Assembly: GCA_018697195.1 (NCBI GenBank)
Contig: CM031879.1
Span: 29,764,473 to 29,828,472 of the forward strand
Source of the DNA: Certhia americana
Lineage: Eukaryota; Chordata; Aves; Passeriformes; Certhiidae
Length of the DNA: 64,000 nucleotides
Direction of reading: 5' to 3'
The notes beneath the pieces were generated by a model. That model had not been told where the DNA came from. It did no database searches and worked only from the letters and a program-made list of their open reading frames with translations. The position numbers and the translations under genes are program-made. Each line of letters opens with the position of its first letter. Position 1 is the stretch's first letter. Below, piece after piece: positions 46,803 through 60,087 of this stretch.

Positions 46803-49800
46803 TTTCTGTAATTTTTCTTCAATTACATTTCCACAGTTCACTTGGTTTGGAGCTACAACCAGGTCACTGAACTGAAAGCAAGTAATTTTTCTACTCTGCT
46901 TTGATTCATTTGTAAGTGCACAACCAACATAAGATAAAGGGATGATCATTTTGAATGAAGTCAAGAGAAAGACCGGAGGATAAATACATTGCAACAATGT
47001 TGGAAAGTAGAATTTGAGACTAGGTTGGAGGTGAAAGAAAAAGGGAGATTATGGGCAGGATGCTGGGGGAGACTGTCAGGGAGGAAAAACTGAATGCTGG
47101 TCTGGATCAGTCTAAAACTCTAAGGCTGATTTTGATCTTTAGAATATTCTGAAAGCAATTCCATCATTTATAGAGTAAATTACTTAGTTTTCTTTTATGT
47201 ATCAAATTTTTAATTCTTCTTAGATCTAACCATATTCTAATAGATTTAACAGTCTTGAAGTTTGCTTGCTCTTACAGTTCCTTATTTATGATTTCTCAAT
47301 TAAGGGACAAAGTAAAACTTTGTGGAGATAATTTATTCCATGATAATGTGGGTTACTAGCAAAAGTGGGTTGTGTCACCTTTAGGTGTTTCTCTTCCCTT
47401 TTTCAGTAAAAGGAGCTTAAATCACATACTGACATCACATGCTTAAAGCATTGAGATTAATTCCATCCCTATTACTCTTCTGCTGTGCAGATCTGCTGTT
47501 TTGTAGGTGCAGTGAGAGCTGGACCACAGAAGACAAGTTGATGCCAAAGCTTCCGTTTGGGATATTGCATAGTAACCTTCATCCCTTCCTGGCTGACCTA
47601 GGCACCAAGTTTTCCATGCTGCTTTATTAAGTGATCAGACCTAAAGTCCCTGCCATCACGGCACTACAAAGCAACATGGAGCCTCAAAATCAAGAAGCAG
47701 GTGCTCCTCTTCTATGTAGCTGTAGTCACTGAGGCAAATGAAGCCATGCTGCTTTACACCGTTTTCAGGATGCTAGTACTTCTTTTTGTGATTTCTTCAT
47801 GTATCAAAGCAAGTCTTACTCCCTGTCTCCCTTGGTACATGCATTCAGTGACTATAATTTTCAGATTTAAAAAAAGGTAAAACGTTAGATCCCAGCCAGA
47901 CATGTGTGTAGTTAGCCAGTAATTTTTATTCTTCCTTTTCCTTATGTTCAGAGCTGTGATGTCTGTGTGATGGATGCACTTGACAGGAAAAAACCCTTTA
48001 TAATACTCTAAAAGCAGATATAAGTACAACAACCCAAACCACAGCCATTATTAATAATTGATGTTCATTCAGCATTGGCAAGCATTGATTATAGGCTTAA
48101 ATGGACGTTTTTCCTGCAATATTGATTTGGCTGCTTTTGACTTGAAACTAAAAGCTGAATGTGCTTAGTTGAAGTTGGTTACATTCCTTAAAAATTAAGC
48201 AGTCATTAAGTTTCAGGGATTCACTACTCCACTATCTTGTTTTTGTGGAATAGATTGTATGTCCTTGGGAAAATATAAAAAATATATTAGATCTTGTAAA
48301 CTTCTAAAACAGACTAAGATTTTCAAAAGTTGCGAAAACTTGCAATAGATTTTGAAATTCTTTTAGTTTTATGTTGGGAAAGATGATTTGGTGAACAACT
48401 ATATTAAAAAAAAAATAACAAGGGAAATTAAAGGAATTAAGGTGAGGGGAAAGAAGATAAGGCATATTAGTTATTACTTAGCAGGAAAGGCATTGTACCA
48501 AAAGGCTTTTTTCTTGATTCTGCTGCTATATACCAGTTTCACAGCAGTTCTGAATCTTTGGCTGAAAAATAGAGTTGAAAATTTGTGTAAAGATGAGGGA
48601 AAAAACTTATGGTGGATGAAGCACTTGGGTAATTGTTACAATATTATTGGAGGACAGTGTGGGACTGGAAATGAATTGTAGGTTTTGGGGATGATTCCAT
48701 TTCCACTAAATGTCTGAAATAGAAGTACTGATTTCAGTTTCCATTAAACAGTTCTTCAAGAAGTTTCTTTTTTTTTTTTTGTGCTAGTTTCAGCAGCAGC
48801 ACTGAGCTTCCTTTAAGAATGACCTCCACTTCCACCTCTTAAGTAATCATGAAAAATGTCAATGAGATCTAAGTGTAGACTAATCTTTACTATTGACTCG
48901 AAACTTGTTAGTAGGAAAATTATTATTGCTGAATCTAATTTGACTTGATTTGAACGTCTTTTTCAAAGGTATCTAAACAGGTTGAAAGAACATACACACA
49001 AATATTTTAATTGTTAAAACAATAAGTGAAATCAACCAAAGCGCTTTTGTCATCATAATCATTAAATCCTTTACTCAGATGAATGAGATTTTTAAAAATA
49101 ATTTTGGCAAAAAGTGTACATCTTTTCTACTGCCTAATGAATGTTGATGAAGTAATATATAAATGCTTTATTTAAAATATGACACAGATAAAATGAAAGT
49201 AATAATGTAAAAAAGAACTCATAAGAGAGGCAAAAAAATTTCAACTTGCAACAGCTGTCTAAAAGCAGGAAGGAGACATAGTAGGAGGAGAGGCAGCTAC
49301 CATCCTCTAAAATTCACCTATGTAGCCCAGCCTTTCATTGTAAAGAGTTTGTCCTACTCTTTTAGTCTTTAGTTGTGAATATAACTGTATGGAAGTTCTC
49401 ACCAAATGTGAGGGGACTGATAACACAAAATATGAGAAGTTTAGCACACTGAAAATTTGGTTAGGTAAAAGAGTAAGGGGTGATTGTCTTTGACATAGAA
49501 GAAAATGTTTCTCTTCAGCTAACTGTATAAAAATATTTGAAGAGTTTAGCTGTTCTGATAGTGTGGTCTTTGCCAGTATAGGGCCAGTGTGACTTCTAAT
49601 GAACTTGCAGAAGAGTAAGGGATAAAAAATAGATTTCACAGATTTTACATCCATGAATAAACTGCCATATTTGTACTGTAAGGTACTTCCAAATGAACAT
49701 ACAAGTCAAATGTGGCTTTCAGTATCAAAGATGTGTAATTCTATTATTTTATGTACCTTCTACGTTATTTGATTATATCATTTTGCCAGACAAGGGTAAT

Positions 49801-51454
49801 GAAAATAACAGAAACTTCTTTTGCTTCATAATTCTTTGACTTAAAATATAAAAAATGTTAATTCCATGCCTGAGATTTTCCCTAAGAACCCTGGTATGAC
49901 AAGCAAAAGTCAAACTCAACAAAATTAACGTACATTAATCAAACCTCATCTAACTGAAACCTAATCTGACAAGCAACTTTACAGTTATTAGTGCTTCAGT
50001 TCTGTAAAATGGTTCTAAGTAGGGATCTAAATCTCAAATATCTACTATTGATGTAGAATGCATAAAAATTTCCACAAATATGCTTATAAGTCTGATTCTT
50101 TTTTTCTCTCCTGAAATTTTGTAGAACAGAATCCTAGCTCCCATATGATGCAGTCAGCTAGAATAGAGAGTATAACATTTTACTAAAATAGTGACATTTA
50201 AGCCCACACCAGTTTTCAGTTTTGCTGAGGACTTAACTTACCTGAAATAGCTAAGAGTTGGATGGGGGGTGATGGGGGGAGGTGGGGTGGGGGGGTGGAT
50301 ATGTCTGGATATGTTGGTGGGCTTTTTTAATAAAAGTCTGCCACTAAAATCTCTGGAATTAGAAAAAGTGAAAATTGTTTGTGGTTTATTTTCCATACTG
50401 ATATAACAAGTAGGTCAAGGTGATTAAAATTCCTAATATAAAAAGTGTCTCTGAAGGACCAGAACTGCTTCTCTTGTTCTTTGAGTGGCTGCACTTGAAA
50501 AATGCATAAAATTATGCAGAAGGTAAAAAAAACTGAGGGGCTGGTCCCAGACCAGAGTTTAATGGCTGATCACTTCTGGCTGGTTTGTTTTCCAAGTGAC
50601 TGGATGATATAAGTTTTCAATAAAAAAGAATTAACAAAGGTTTAGGTAATAGAACTGATCTTTCTTTTCCAGCACCTGTGTTCTATAAGATTTAAAATCC
50701 ATCAGGCAGCAACTGTATGTTCACTATTGACTCATATGAGAAAGGAGCCTTATTCATTGTGGGGTTAAAAATCCCCCGTACTTCAAATTGAAATGAGCTG
50801 GAGTATTCTTTTTTATCATACAGTGCTTCTCAAAGACTAATTGCTCTGTGTAAGTACCCACACTTACCAGACAAACCTCCTGACAAGTCTGGGTTCATTC
50901 ACTTTGATCCTTAATCCTTCCATTTAAAATAAAAATAATATTTGCACCTAGCTCTGCACAAGGTTAAAGCCTTTTGTGCATAACAATATGGTTGGTCTAA
51001 GAAAAATCACTGAGGAGTCACAATAAGAAATAATAATTCAGGAACGGAAACCCTAGTCTTGCTGTTTATCTCTATAACCATTGATTTTTTCAATAAAAGT
51101 TATATCATAAATTAACGAATTAGTTTTGAAAACAAATTGCATTATTAATTGTTTTCCAATAAAAAAGGGAATGTTTTAATAAATAATTCTATTTGCATTT
51201 TCCCGCTTAATTTGAGACAAAATATTTTTTTCTCAACAAGTGCCTAGACTGTAGAATTATATTAATTTGCTGTTATTTGTGATTACAATAAAATACCTAT
51301 GCTACAATGCAGTCTTTTGGTCTCAACTGACAATGGAAAATATAATTCTGATAAATATATATATTAGGAAAAATGAAAGATCCTAAATAATTTAGTTGGT
51401 GAGCAAGATGGGGAACAGCACTAAGAGCAAAAAGTAGAGGAACTGAGTTATAAT
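46803..51454. other. Unique AT-rich DNA, no gene seen
   Basis: It holds the G-quadruplex motif at 50,264-50,295 and a T14 run near 48,767. The frame at 48,388-48,681 (97 codons, with a hydrophobic stretch FFLILLLYTSF near its middle) has no recognisable family and is probably a chance opening. Confidence 0.55.
50264..50295 (+). other. G-quadruplex motif (G6-N4-G6-N4-G4-N1-G7)
   Basis: Four runs of 4 to 7 G with loops of TGAT, AGGT and T sit in otherwise AT-rich DNA. The pattern exceeds the usual G3+N1-7 rule. It is not part of a recognised repeat or gene promoter. Confidence 0.9.
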
Positions 51455-51512
51455 TGTAGAATATCCTGAGATGGATGGGATCCACAAGGATCTTCAAGTC
51501 CAACTCCTGGCC
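51455..51512 (-). mobile_element. CR1-type (CR1-X-like) 3' tail fragment
   Basis: The + strand reads GAATATCCTGAGATGGATGG, then CAAGGATCTTCAAGTCCAAC and TCCTGGCCCTGC. On the minus strand this is the tail shared by CR1-X-type LINEs and the TguSINE1 SINE. The CCAGGAGTTGG junction continues as LINE sequence and not as a tRNA head, so I call it a CR1 fragment. Confidence 0.75.
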
Positions 51513-51627
51513 CTGCTTACTTATAATTAAGAACTTGATATCACCCCTTTTTTAAAATTTATATTTTTTTTTTTTAAGTTTAAATATAAACACACAGCAA
51601 CAGCAAAATCACATAACATATTACTTT

Positions 51628-51649
51628 AGTATGATTCTGTGATTCTGTG
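51628..51649 (+). repeat. Orphan CR1-like terminal octamers
   Basis: TATGATTCTGTGATTCTGTGTC contains two ATTCTGTG repeats, the hallmark of CR1 3' ends, on the + strand. The sequence before them is AT-rich and not recognisable as CR1, so this is either a very old end or a coincidence. Confidence 0.35.
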
Positions 51650-54600
51650 TCTGCAAAAAGAAATGCTACTTCATAAGTTGGGACTTCTACCTAAGAGCTC
51701 TAAATATACTTAGCAGAGTTATTGTAGACATCAATTCTAATTAATTTCCCTTCTGAAGATTTAAATGTCTACATGTTCAAGAAATGCTGATGAGTCTATG
51801 TGACTATAAAAGAGAATATGAATCTCAGTTCCTGTTACTCATGGATAGTGATTTGAAGTAGGCACATGTAAGAGAAAGCATGTGAAACAGGAAATGTGTA
51901 GTGTATACAACTCATTTTTCTTTCCAGTTTTCACTCTGGACCAAGGAGTCTTGGAGGGTGACAGAATGGACAGTAGACTGGTCCTCATTTACTAAGCAGA
52001 GAGTTGAAATGGCAGAGTGTCACAGCCTTCATATCCTGAGATGATGTAGCAGTCCAGTTCTTCCTATACCCTTATGCTCCCTGAAAGCTGTTGTGAATGT
52101 CACCAGCTGTACTTAGCCCTGAGGTGAAACTCTTTCTTAATCATTTCAATGCAGTTTGCTTAGAACAATATTGAAAACAGCATTCATAAAATCCTGAAAC
52201 CTTGTTTGCAGAGGCCATGGGGTAGTTAAGGAAAGAAATGGGGATCTCTACATCTCTGTTGTAGGCTTCTGAAGGATTGCTTTCCTAGAGGACATTTCCA
52301 TGTAAATGCTAATGTACTCAAATTTGGCCTATGCTGCCCACAGGCTAGGAATAAAGCAAACTGGAGAAAATTGCTTATAAGGAGTTCCTCTTCCTCTTCC
52401 TTCCCCTGTTCCTTTGCTTGCCTCGAAAGATTGATTATGCAGTTTGAACTCAGCAGTCTCAACTTAGCTGTGCTTTTTGCACAACATTTATGCACAATGT
52501 AGTCTTTCAACTTGCCTACCCCTTCAACACTTCAGAAATGACCTTCAATAACTGTGCTGTTTCAGAACTAAACCTCAGCTGCCCACAGACAGACACTACC
52601 AATATATGTTTATGAAAATGTGTTAAGTTTATACAGTGAAAGTAATATCAGCAATTTTTTTTTCCTAGTATTTTGAAGAGTCTGTGATACGTCTGTGTGG
52701 GCGTACTGAGATTATTTATGCTCAATGTGTCTAATTTTCAGTCTGGAATCCACAAAAGATGACTCTGATTTTGAGTTAATATATTCAAGTAGTCATTTAG
52801 GGTCATGTGGGATCAAACAAAGTGAAAATGGAGATCTATGTAGGGGAGATGAAGATTCACCAGATCTCATATTACCATTTTTCTCATAGGTTTGTAACTA
52901 CTGCTTTACCAATCAGCATGTTTGATTAACTGAGTTAATTATTCTTCCAATTTTCATTGTCTTTGCATGTTCAGAGCCTCTGATTCATATTGTCAGGGGA
53001 ATGCAGAATTATCTTCATCCATCTATACAGCAGCTTGGTAGGTTATTTTTGTGGAAAAAGTTACTTCAACATAAGAAGTAATGAAATCCAAATAGATCAG
53101 CTTGCAATTTTATATTTCCAGTGAAAATTAGACAAATGGAAATTTCTCTTAATATTGACAGTGAGAGTGACCTCCATGATGGCTTGCACAGGTGACATTT
53201 CATTACACAAATTCCAATTTTTTTTAACTAGAAGGTAACAAAATGGAACAAATCATTACACCATATATCCACAAAAATAAGGATTTTCACAAAAGACATG
53301 GCTACTAACAAATGAGGATTTATATTATAGTAACTAATTACCAGCAATTATCCACAACAATATAAACACATCAGGAAATTACTCAGAAATGTGAAGACAA
53401 AAATTTCTCTGCTATTAGGTAACTTCAAGCAACCCTGGTTGAGATTCCATCAAACCTGTGTAAAATGTGACAGAAAACATGAGTTCTTTTTACTGATGAT
53501 TACAACATTCCTTAGGAAGGAAATTTGATTATCTCCATTGATATTTTTGCTGTTTTTTTCAAACTGATATCCTAACTGAACTGTGCTGTGTTAATATTTC
53601 ACAGGGTTTTGGAAGAAACCCTGTCCAGGGTGCTGCTTGTATCTCATAATATTGTTCAAACCTGACATTTTTTCATGCAAATTTAGTTCAATAAGAAGAA
53701 CTGATTAACCTTTTCAGACTTCATGAGTTTTCATTAAATTGCTAAACTAATAATTGCATCTGTATCATATTGGACTTTAGGGTAAAGTTAGCTGTCGAAG
53801 GACCTTGACCCTAGGTCTCATCTGTTTTCGATTCCATTTTAATGAACACATTCAAACATCACTCCTTAATTACATCACACATCAATGAATCTTGCATTTT
53901 GATTAGGTAATAATTCTGTGTGATTCTCTGGATCACTTGAGAATACACCCATGAAACATCTAAACCATGCTAATGAGTTCCAAGAAGGGCATATGTATAT
54001 ATGCTTTAGACTTATTAACATTCGTTTCCTATCTAGCCAGAGGTACTTGTATTTCATTTTATGATAATATAAGCATTTGTGTTGTTGCTCTTCATGCTCT
54101 GCATTATGTTTAATACTTATCAAATACTATTTCATCTCTCACTGCAATAGTGATCATAGGACAGCTGTATCTGTAGAGAAAATTTCGTAAGGGGATGGGG
54201 AGACATTGAGCTCGTGTCTCAAAGATTTCTTTATTTTATTTTATTTAGAAAAAAATACACTCAACAAACTTCAGCACTTCTCGTGTTACCTTGTTATTAG
54301 CTGAGAGGCTGTTCTTCTTTTTTTACCCAGCACCAGGCCATTATATTTCCTGAAAAATACGTTCTTCTTGGAACTTCAACTCTTCAGGTTGCCCTGTGTA
54401 TTACCCAAAATTTTCTTTTTTGGACAAATAGTTTACAAAAGGACTTTTGTAAAATTTTCTAGCAAGGAAAGAGTAAAATATATGAAAACAGTGAAGTACT
54501 TATTAAATTTGGATTTCTTCATCACAGAAAATGTCACAGCTAAAGATGAAATGCAAGATATAATCAATCTGGAAATAATGATATATCTTGGACAAAACTT

Positions 54601-57283
54601 AAGTAACAAACAACGCTAATTGAGCATGAAATACAGATGGCAGGCTGGGCCATCCAACCAGTATGGTTGAACATTTATAAAGTGCAGCTTAAACATTGAG
54701 GATTTCTCATAAAGATCACAGTCAATATTATTTCACAGAATTTCATAAGCATGAAAAAGCTGTGAGGCCTAAAAATAATTAAAAAAACCCAAACCACCCC
54801 CCAACAAACAAACAAACAAAACCATGCAAATTTTGTACCATAGATGTGTCATGCTGAGAACAAATACTTCTGGCCAGCAAAGAAATGCATTTGTACTTTC
54901 AGCAAAATAAGTCAATTTATTACAATTTAGATATTTCATAGAAATTTACCTCTGTCAAATAATGCTATTAGTTTTCCTCCTTTAATCATATATTTTATCA
55001 TTCCACATTGGCAATTACAGTTTCAAACTTCTCAACATTTTCTTTTCTGTCATAGAGACTGGTGGTTTATTTTTTAGTAGACCTTGTTTATACCTATAAT
55101 GTACTTTTTTTTTTGCAGTGTATCTTCAGACTATCATTGTGCCTTGGAGGATGTCAAGCTCTGTAATTAGAGAATCTCTTAACTGAAGAGCACTAATGGC
55201 AGTCACTGCAACTGTCAGCAGTTTCTCACTTTTCACATGAGGACACTGTTTGCTAATTGGATTAAGCCTGGTTCTGACTGTAATCTCTGCAAGCAGTAGT
55301 TAAAGAAAGAACTGTGATGCCACACCTGGTTTGTGGGCTGGAAGGTGATGAGCACTGCTAATAAAATCTAATTTAAAGCACAACCCATGCACATAATTAA
55401 CTATGCCTTATTTCCTTGATTAAAAATCTGCTTATCATTGATAATGGCTCAACTAAAACACGATGTAATATTTTAAGGTAGAGTAGGCACTTACATTACT
55501 TGAATAAGATACAGTTTAAATGTGCTGAGTGAGTTTCTTTTATGTGGCATTGCTGCTCCTTTTGACAAAGCAGGCAAGTAATGTTCAGAGCTTTGCAAGT
55601 CTGCATTTTTTCTGCAGTGGAAGAATTTAACAGGCAGGGATACTTTTCTAATAAAACCTAGTCAACTGCTTATGTCTCTCTTTCACAGAGCAGTACCACC
55701 AAATTCCAAGAATGAGCTGCTCAAGAAATCTAAGACTGCCAGCACCCTGCACAGAAAGTTTTTCTCTTGATTTATCCCATTGTGAATGTTTATCTCTTGA
55801 TTTCTGTTGATTTTACAGTTCCTTGTTCCAATTCTTTTTTTCCCCTTGCGCAAATGTTGATAAATAGATACAACTGAATCAATTCTCATCCCTATGCCTT
55901 TGCAATAATAACAGCCTCTGGTCATGGTAAGTGTTGTTCGAGTCATCATTAGAATTTAACTCCACCCTTACTGAAAGGCAACATAAATAAGGTTTATGAT
56001 AGCTCAGCTATCAGCAACGAGCTTTCTGCGAGCCATACACCCTCTGGCATAACAGTATAGCTACACTGTTGGATGATTTTTTGAATCTTTATAGTTCCTA
56101 ATAAGACGTGGATTCAAGGCTTATGTTCAATAGTACTGCAAGGGAGGATAATAAAGAACTGATGACTCTGCAGAGGGTTGGAAATTCAATCCAAAGAAAA
56201 TTCAATCTAAAGAACATTGACCTGACAAGGATAAAGAAAAGGAAACAGATGATGGAGCCTAAAAACTGTAAAAGGAATTTTGGTACATCATGCAGTAGGA
56301 GTAGTGGGAGAATTTCAAGATGGGTTGAGAGGTTATGGACAGTAAGAAAATAGCTAATATTTATTTGTAACTAGCAATGTAATTGCTCAATTTTTGATGG
56401 ACCCTTCTTCAGCTAGAAGAGCTAAAGAGCTAAAATATAAACACCTTCTCTTTCCAAACACCTACAAGTAAAGGAAAAGTAGTTTTCATCTTAACTCTGG
56501 TTTTGTCTGTGTTTTATGCCATCTGAAATATTTTGAAAGAATACAATTTAAAATCCTACTGTGAGTTTTCCATAATCCATCTACCTAGTGAGGGACTAAA
56601 ACCAAATCAGCTGGGGCTGACTGTCCAGCAATAGTTGAAGAAGCTGAGGGTGAAAGAGGTGTCTCCTCAAGATCTTGAGAGCCACTGTGAGGAGCTCATC
56701 AGCAGTGTTTCAGTAAAGTGATTCAGAAGACTCATGAGACTCTGGAAAGGCTTTGTCTGGCTGTCTAAAAAAAATAAAATAAATAGCCATTTTCTACTAC
56801 ATTGCAGAGAAGTCCCTTTCTGACAAGTACAGAAAAAAAATGTGATGTAGAAAGGAAATGCAAAACTGGTTCTTGGACTAGAGTGCTCTGAACATGGAGT
56901 TTAACAATACCTGTGGAAGTGATAGAGACTAGATGTGGCATGTCAGTGATATGTCTTTGTAATGCATTTTCACTTTCTGGAAATTTATCAATGTGTTTAA
57001 ATTAATACAATTAAACCTCATAGATGTACACTGCCCTGTGCTCTCCTGTATTTGCAAAATATAAGACATGAGACAGTTTTGGCCCAGGCTAACAAATATC
57101 TTTTCAAATAGCTCCTAAACATAGCTTGGGATGTACAATAGGGATTTGCATCCAATTACTGAGCTTCAGGTAATAAGATAATTTAACACTGGGGACATGG
57201 GCCATTTTGTGTAACCTGACCTCAGACACTGAGATTCATTCAAGTCATGATCAATTTTACTGGTACACTTATGAAACCTATAG
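51650..57283. other. Unique DNA, no gene seen
   Basis: A (CAAA)n patch lies at 54,803-54,822. The stretch 55,110-55,400 is of higher complexity than most and looks like possible conserved non-coding sequence, judged by eye only. Open frames such as 52,226-52,510 (-) and 56,108-56,353 (+) have no recognisable family. Confidence 0.55.
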
Positions 57284-57820
57284 AGTATCTGGCTGAGATG
57301 GAGTTCATTTTCCCCATATCTGGCCTTGCAGTCTTGTGCTTTGTTTTAGGAGCTAGAAGGGTGTTTATAGTACTAGTACTTTGGCTGAACAGTGCTGTTT
57401 TTCCAATGTTCCCTACCACCACCAGCAAGTAGGGGGTGGGCAAGGTCTTAGGAGAAGACATAGCCAGGACAGCTGTCCCAAACTGACCAAAGGATATTAT
57501 ACACAATGTTTGCTCAGCAATAAAAGCTCAGATAAGAAAGCGGGGCACATTTGTTATTGTACCATTTGTAATTGAGGACAACCATTACCTGTATTGAAGC
57601 CCTAATTCCAGGGAAGTGGCTGCACATGGCCTGCTGATAGGAAGTAGAGAATTAATCTTTTGTTTTCATTTGCTTCTGCATGAGGCCTTTGCTTTTCCAG
57701 ATTGCCTTTCTCTTGACCCATGTGGTTTTTCTGTCTTATTTTCTTCCCTTCCTGTTCTGCAAAGGAGTGGAGTGCTGGAGTGTTTAAGTGGGTACCTGGT
57801 GTCCAGCCAAATTCGACCCA
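57284..57820 (+). mobile_element. Endogenous retrovirus LTR (ERVL-like), eroded solo copy
   Basis: The block follows a widespread avian ERVL LTR that I recall. It begins with TCTGGCTGAGATGGAGTTCATTTTCC, continues with GGGGGTGGGCAAGGTCTTAGG, ACATAGCCAGGACAGCTG, CCAAACTGACCAAAGGATATT and TGCTCAGCAATAAAAGCTCAG (TATA or polyadenylation-like box near 57,519), then GGAAGTGGCTGCACATGGCC. It finishes with GTCCAGCCAAATTCGACCCA, the worn counterpart of a GGTTAAACCAC-type end. The expected TGT start is lost, no target-site duplication is found, and the copy is clearly diverged, so it is older than the other LTRs. Edges are uncertain by about 15 bases. Short frames inside it are not genes. Confidence 0.78.
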
Positions 57821-59729
57821 TTAAAATCCACATCTTCTTTAAAATCAGAATCATGTATACTCAGTCATAAATCTCTATTTAGAACTTTACAGTTGAACTC
57901 TAAAGTAACAGTAGAATGTTTGTTTTTCAATAGTCTCTTTGGAGTTATTGCCATGTATTGTTAGATTTGCGTGTATAATATAATCTCATATATGATGCAT
58001 ATGGGAAGAGTCAGCTAAATTGTCTGAGCCATTTTGTCTCAATTTTTTTGCTTTAAATGTTAACATTTCCTTCTGCAATGCTCGCCCCTACACTGTCTGA
58101 GTAGGTTCTACCCCTCTGAACTTTTGACTTTTGTATATTCTGATGACACCGACTTGTGATTCCTTGCAATCTATTTTTTCTTTGCTTTTTTTTTTGTTCC
58201 ACTAAGTGGCAGAATGGCCCCTTAAAGCCTTGGACTAAGTCCTTTTGATAACTCAGCTCTTGCAAATGCTTTGTCTATAGACCATGACTTTTAATTTGCG
58301 AAGTACTGTGTAGGCAGCAGTTTTACAGGTACTTGTCAATCTATTTTACTATATTCCTTGCCCTGTTTTTTTTTTCTTTTTTTTTTTTTTTTTTATCTTC
58401 CTGGTGGCTGTGTTATAATTTTCATTTTATTTTCTTTTTAACCCCCACTGTTTTCTCTTCTCTATAAGAAAATAAGAGATTTTTCAAGTTAAACTTAGCA
58501 TATTGAATATTTTTATGTTCCATTATTGTAAATCATGAGTACTATTAGACACTGAAACCGCTTAATTTCATTGTAATTTTATCACTGCAGTAGCAGACCT
58601 TCTAGTGTAGGACTACTAGTGCTAGATTAGAAGAGTCCTTAGATAATTTTATATGAAGAAGTGCATGATGTGCTTTAGATGTTCAGTTAGGCTTTCCTTA
58701 ATTTACTGAGATGCGTGCTTTACATGGACTGAAAATTATATATGTATCTATGTATGTATATAAACAAATATTCATATTGTTCAAGTTCAATGTCCCTTTG
58801 CTGTCAAAGTCTCTGGCAAAATAATTGGCATTTAAAAGACCACCAGTCCTCAGTTTGCTATCCTCAGTAACCATATTGTATCACATCCTCTTCATACTCG
58901 AGAAGACTTGGAGTACTCCTACTCCAAGGAAAGAGCTAAAAGAGAAGTTGTATGATTACTTTATTTTTAGTTTGTGGGAGTTTTGTTTTGGTTTTTTTTT
59001 TTTGAGGGGGACAACCCACAAATTCCTGAAATTTGGCTTAGGTGAAAGTAGTTAAAATCCAATTTAGATAAATAAAAACCTTTACCAGACGCATGAGGAC
59101 TGTGTTTTGATATGGTATTTTAAGCAGATAGATAATAAACTTGTAAAAGCAACTGTAGGAGATCCAAAATTACTTGCAATTTATGTTTCAATAGCAAAAT
59201 AGCTACTGCAGAAGGAGTGAGTGAATTTTGAAAATTGTCTGTGAAGTGTTTTGACACTTTCTGAAAAGGAAACAGTTTGTTTTGAAATTATATTTTTGTT
59301 ATTTTATCGTGACTGAAATACTTTATGTTGATACACAAATTTATCTTCTTTTCTGGTTTTAAGAAGAAGAAAGCCCTTTAATAATTTATTTTCAGTTCAA
59401 GGGAAAACATGAACAAGAAAATCATAATCCCTTTATCAACCAATTTTAATAAGTATTATTATTTGATATACTAAATAATGCAAAGTTATTCTTTTTAAAA
59501 AAATTAATAATATCTAAGGGGAAAGTCTGTCATTACACCCTCTGATACTCTGCTTATGGTTGTATGCATACAAAGTACAAAAAATAGCTAGAATAAAGAA
59601 AAAGGCAACCTTTTTAATAAGTCAGAAGAGTCTGTAATGCTATGAATAACTTCCTCAGACAGTGAAATTGTATCTTTGTTTCTTCCATAGAAATAAGAAG
59701 TTCCAAAACATTTATAGTTAGGAAATACG
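57821..59729. other. Unique AT-rich DNA, no gene seen
   Basis: A T-rich block lies at 58,366-58,394 (T10, one C, then T18). Nothing else is recognisable. Confidence 0.6.
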
Positions 59730-59940
59730 ATCATATTGAAAATGATGGACGACATCCTCTTCATGCCTCATAGCCAGCAGGATAGGGATCCAAGAGTTTA
59801 TAAATTCCTTAGAAAGTCTGGATGATGGGGAGTAGCTCACATATTTCTGATTACAACATTTAAGCTGGCCAAGTGTTTGATATGACATTTTATAAATATT
59901 TGTCTAAGATTCTAGATTTGCTGATATATCACAGTTACAG
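59730..59940 (+). mobile_element. Very old CR1 LINE internal fragment
   Basis: AGCTGGCCAAGTGTTTGATATG followed by ACATTTTATAAATATTTGTC and TAAGATTCTAGATTT matches, step by step, the CR1 reverse-transcriptase segment for KAFDTVPHNILLSKL and what follows. Both ends are indistinct and the copy is heavily mutated. Confidence 0.45.
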
Positions 59941-60049
59941 GTCACACAAGGTGAGGAAATGCAGCTAGATCCCAAAGAGTTAGAAGTTCACCTGCAAAAT
60001 AGCAAGTAGGACCTTTCCTTTTATCTTTAGAATGCATAAAATTTCCATT

Positions 60050-60087
60050 TTATTTTCAAGTTTTATTGAAATAAAACTTGAAAATAA
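60050..60087. repeat. Perfect inverted repeat, 18-bp arms, 2-base loop
   Basis: TTATTTTCAAGTTTTATT and its exact reverse complement AATAAAACTTGAAAATAA are separated by GA. It is the longest perfect hairpin noticed in the window. Confidence 0.96.

Noticed and set aside
48388..48681. 97-codon frame with a hydrophobic stretch
   Set aside because: The composition follows the AT-rich background, no family is recognised, and there is no supporting context.
57240..57575. Short frames on both strands at 57.2-57.6 kb
   Set aside because: They lie in or across the ERVL-like LTR and have no protein family resemblance.
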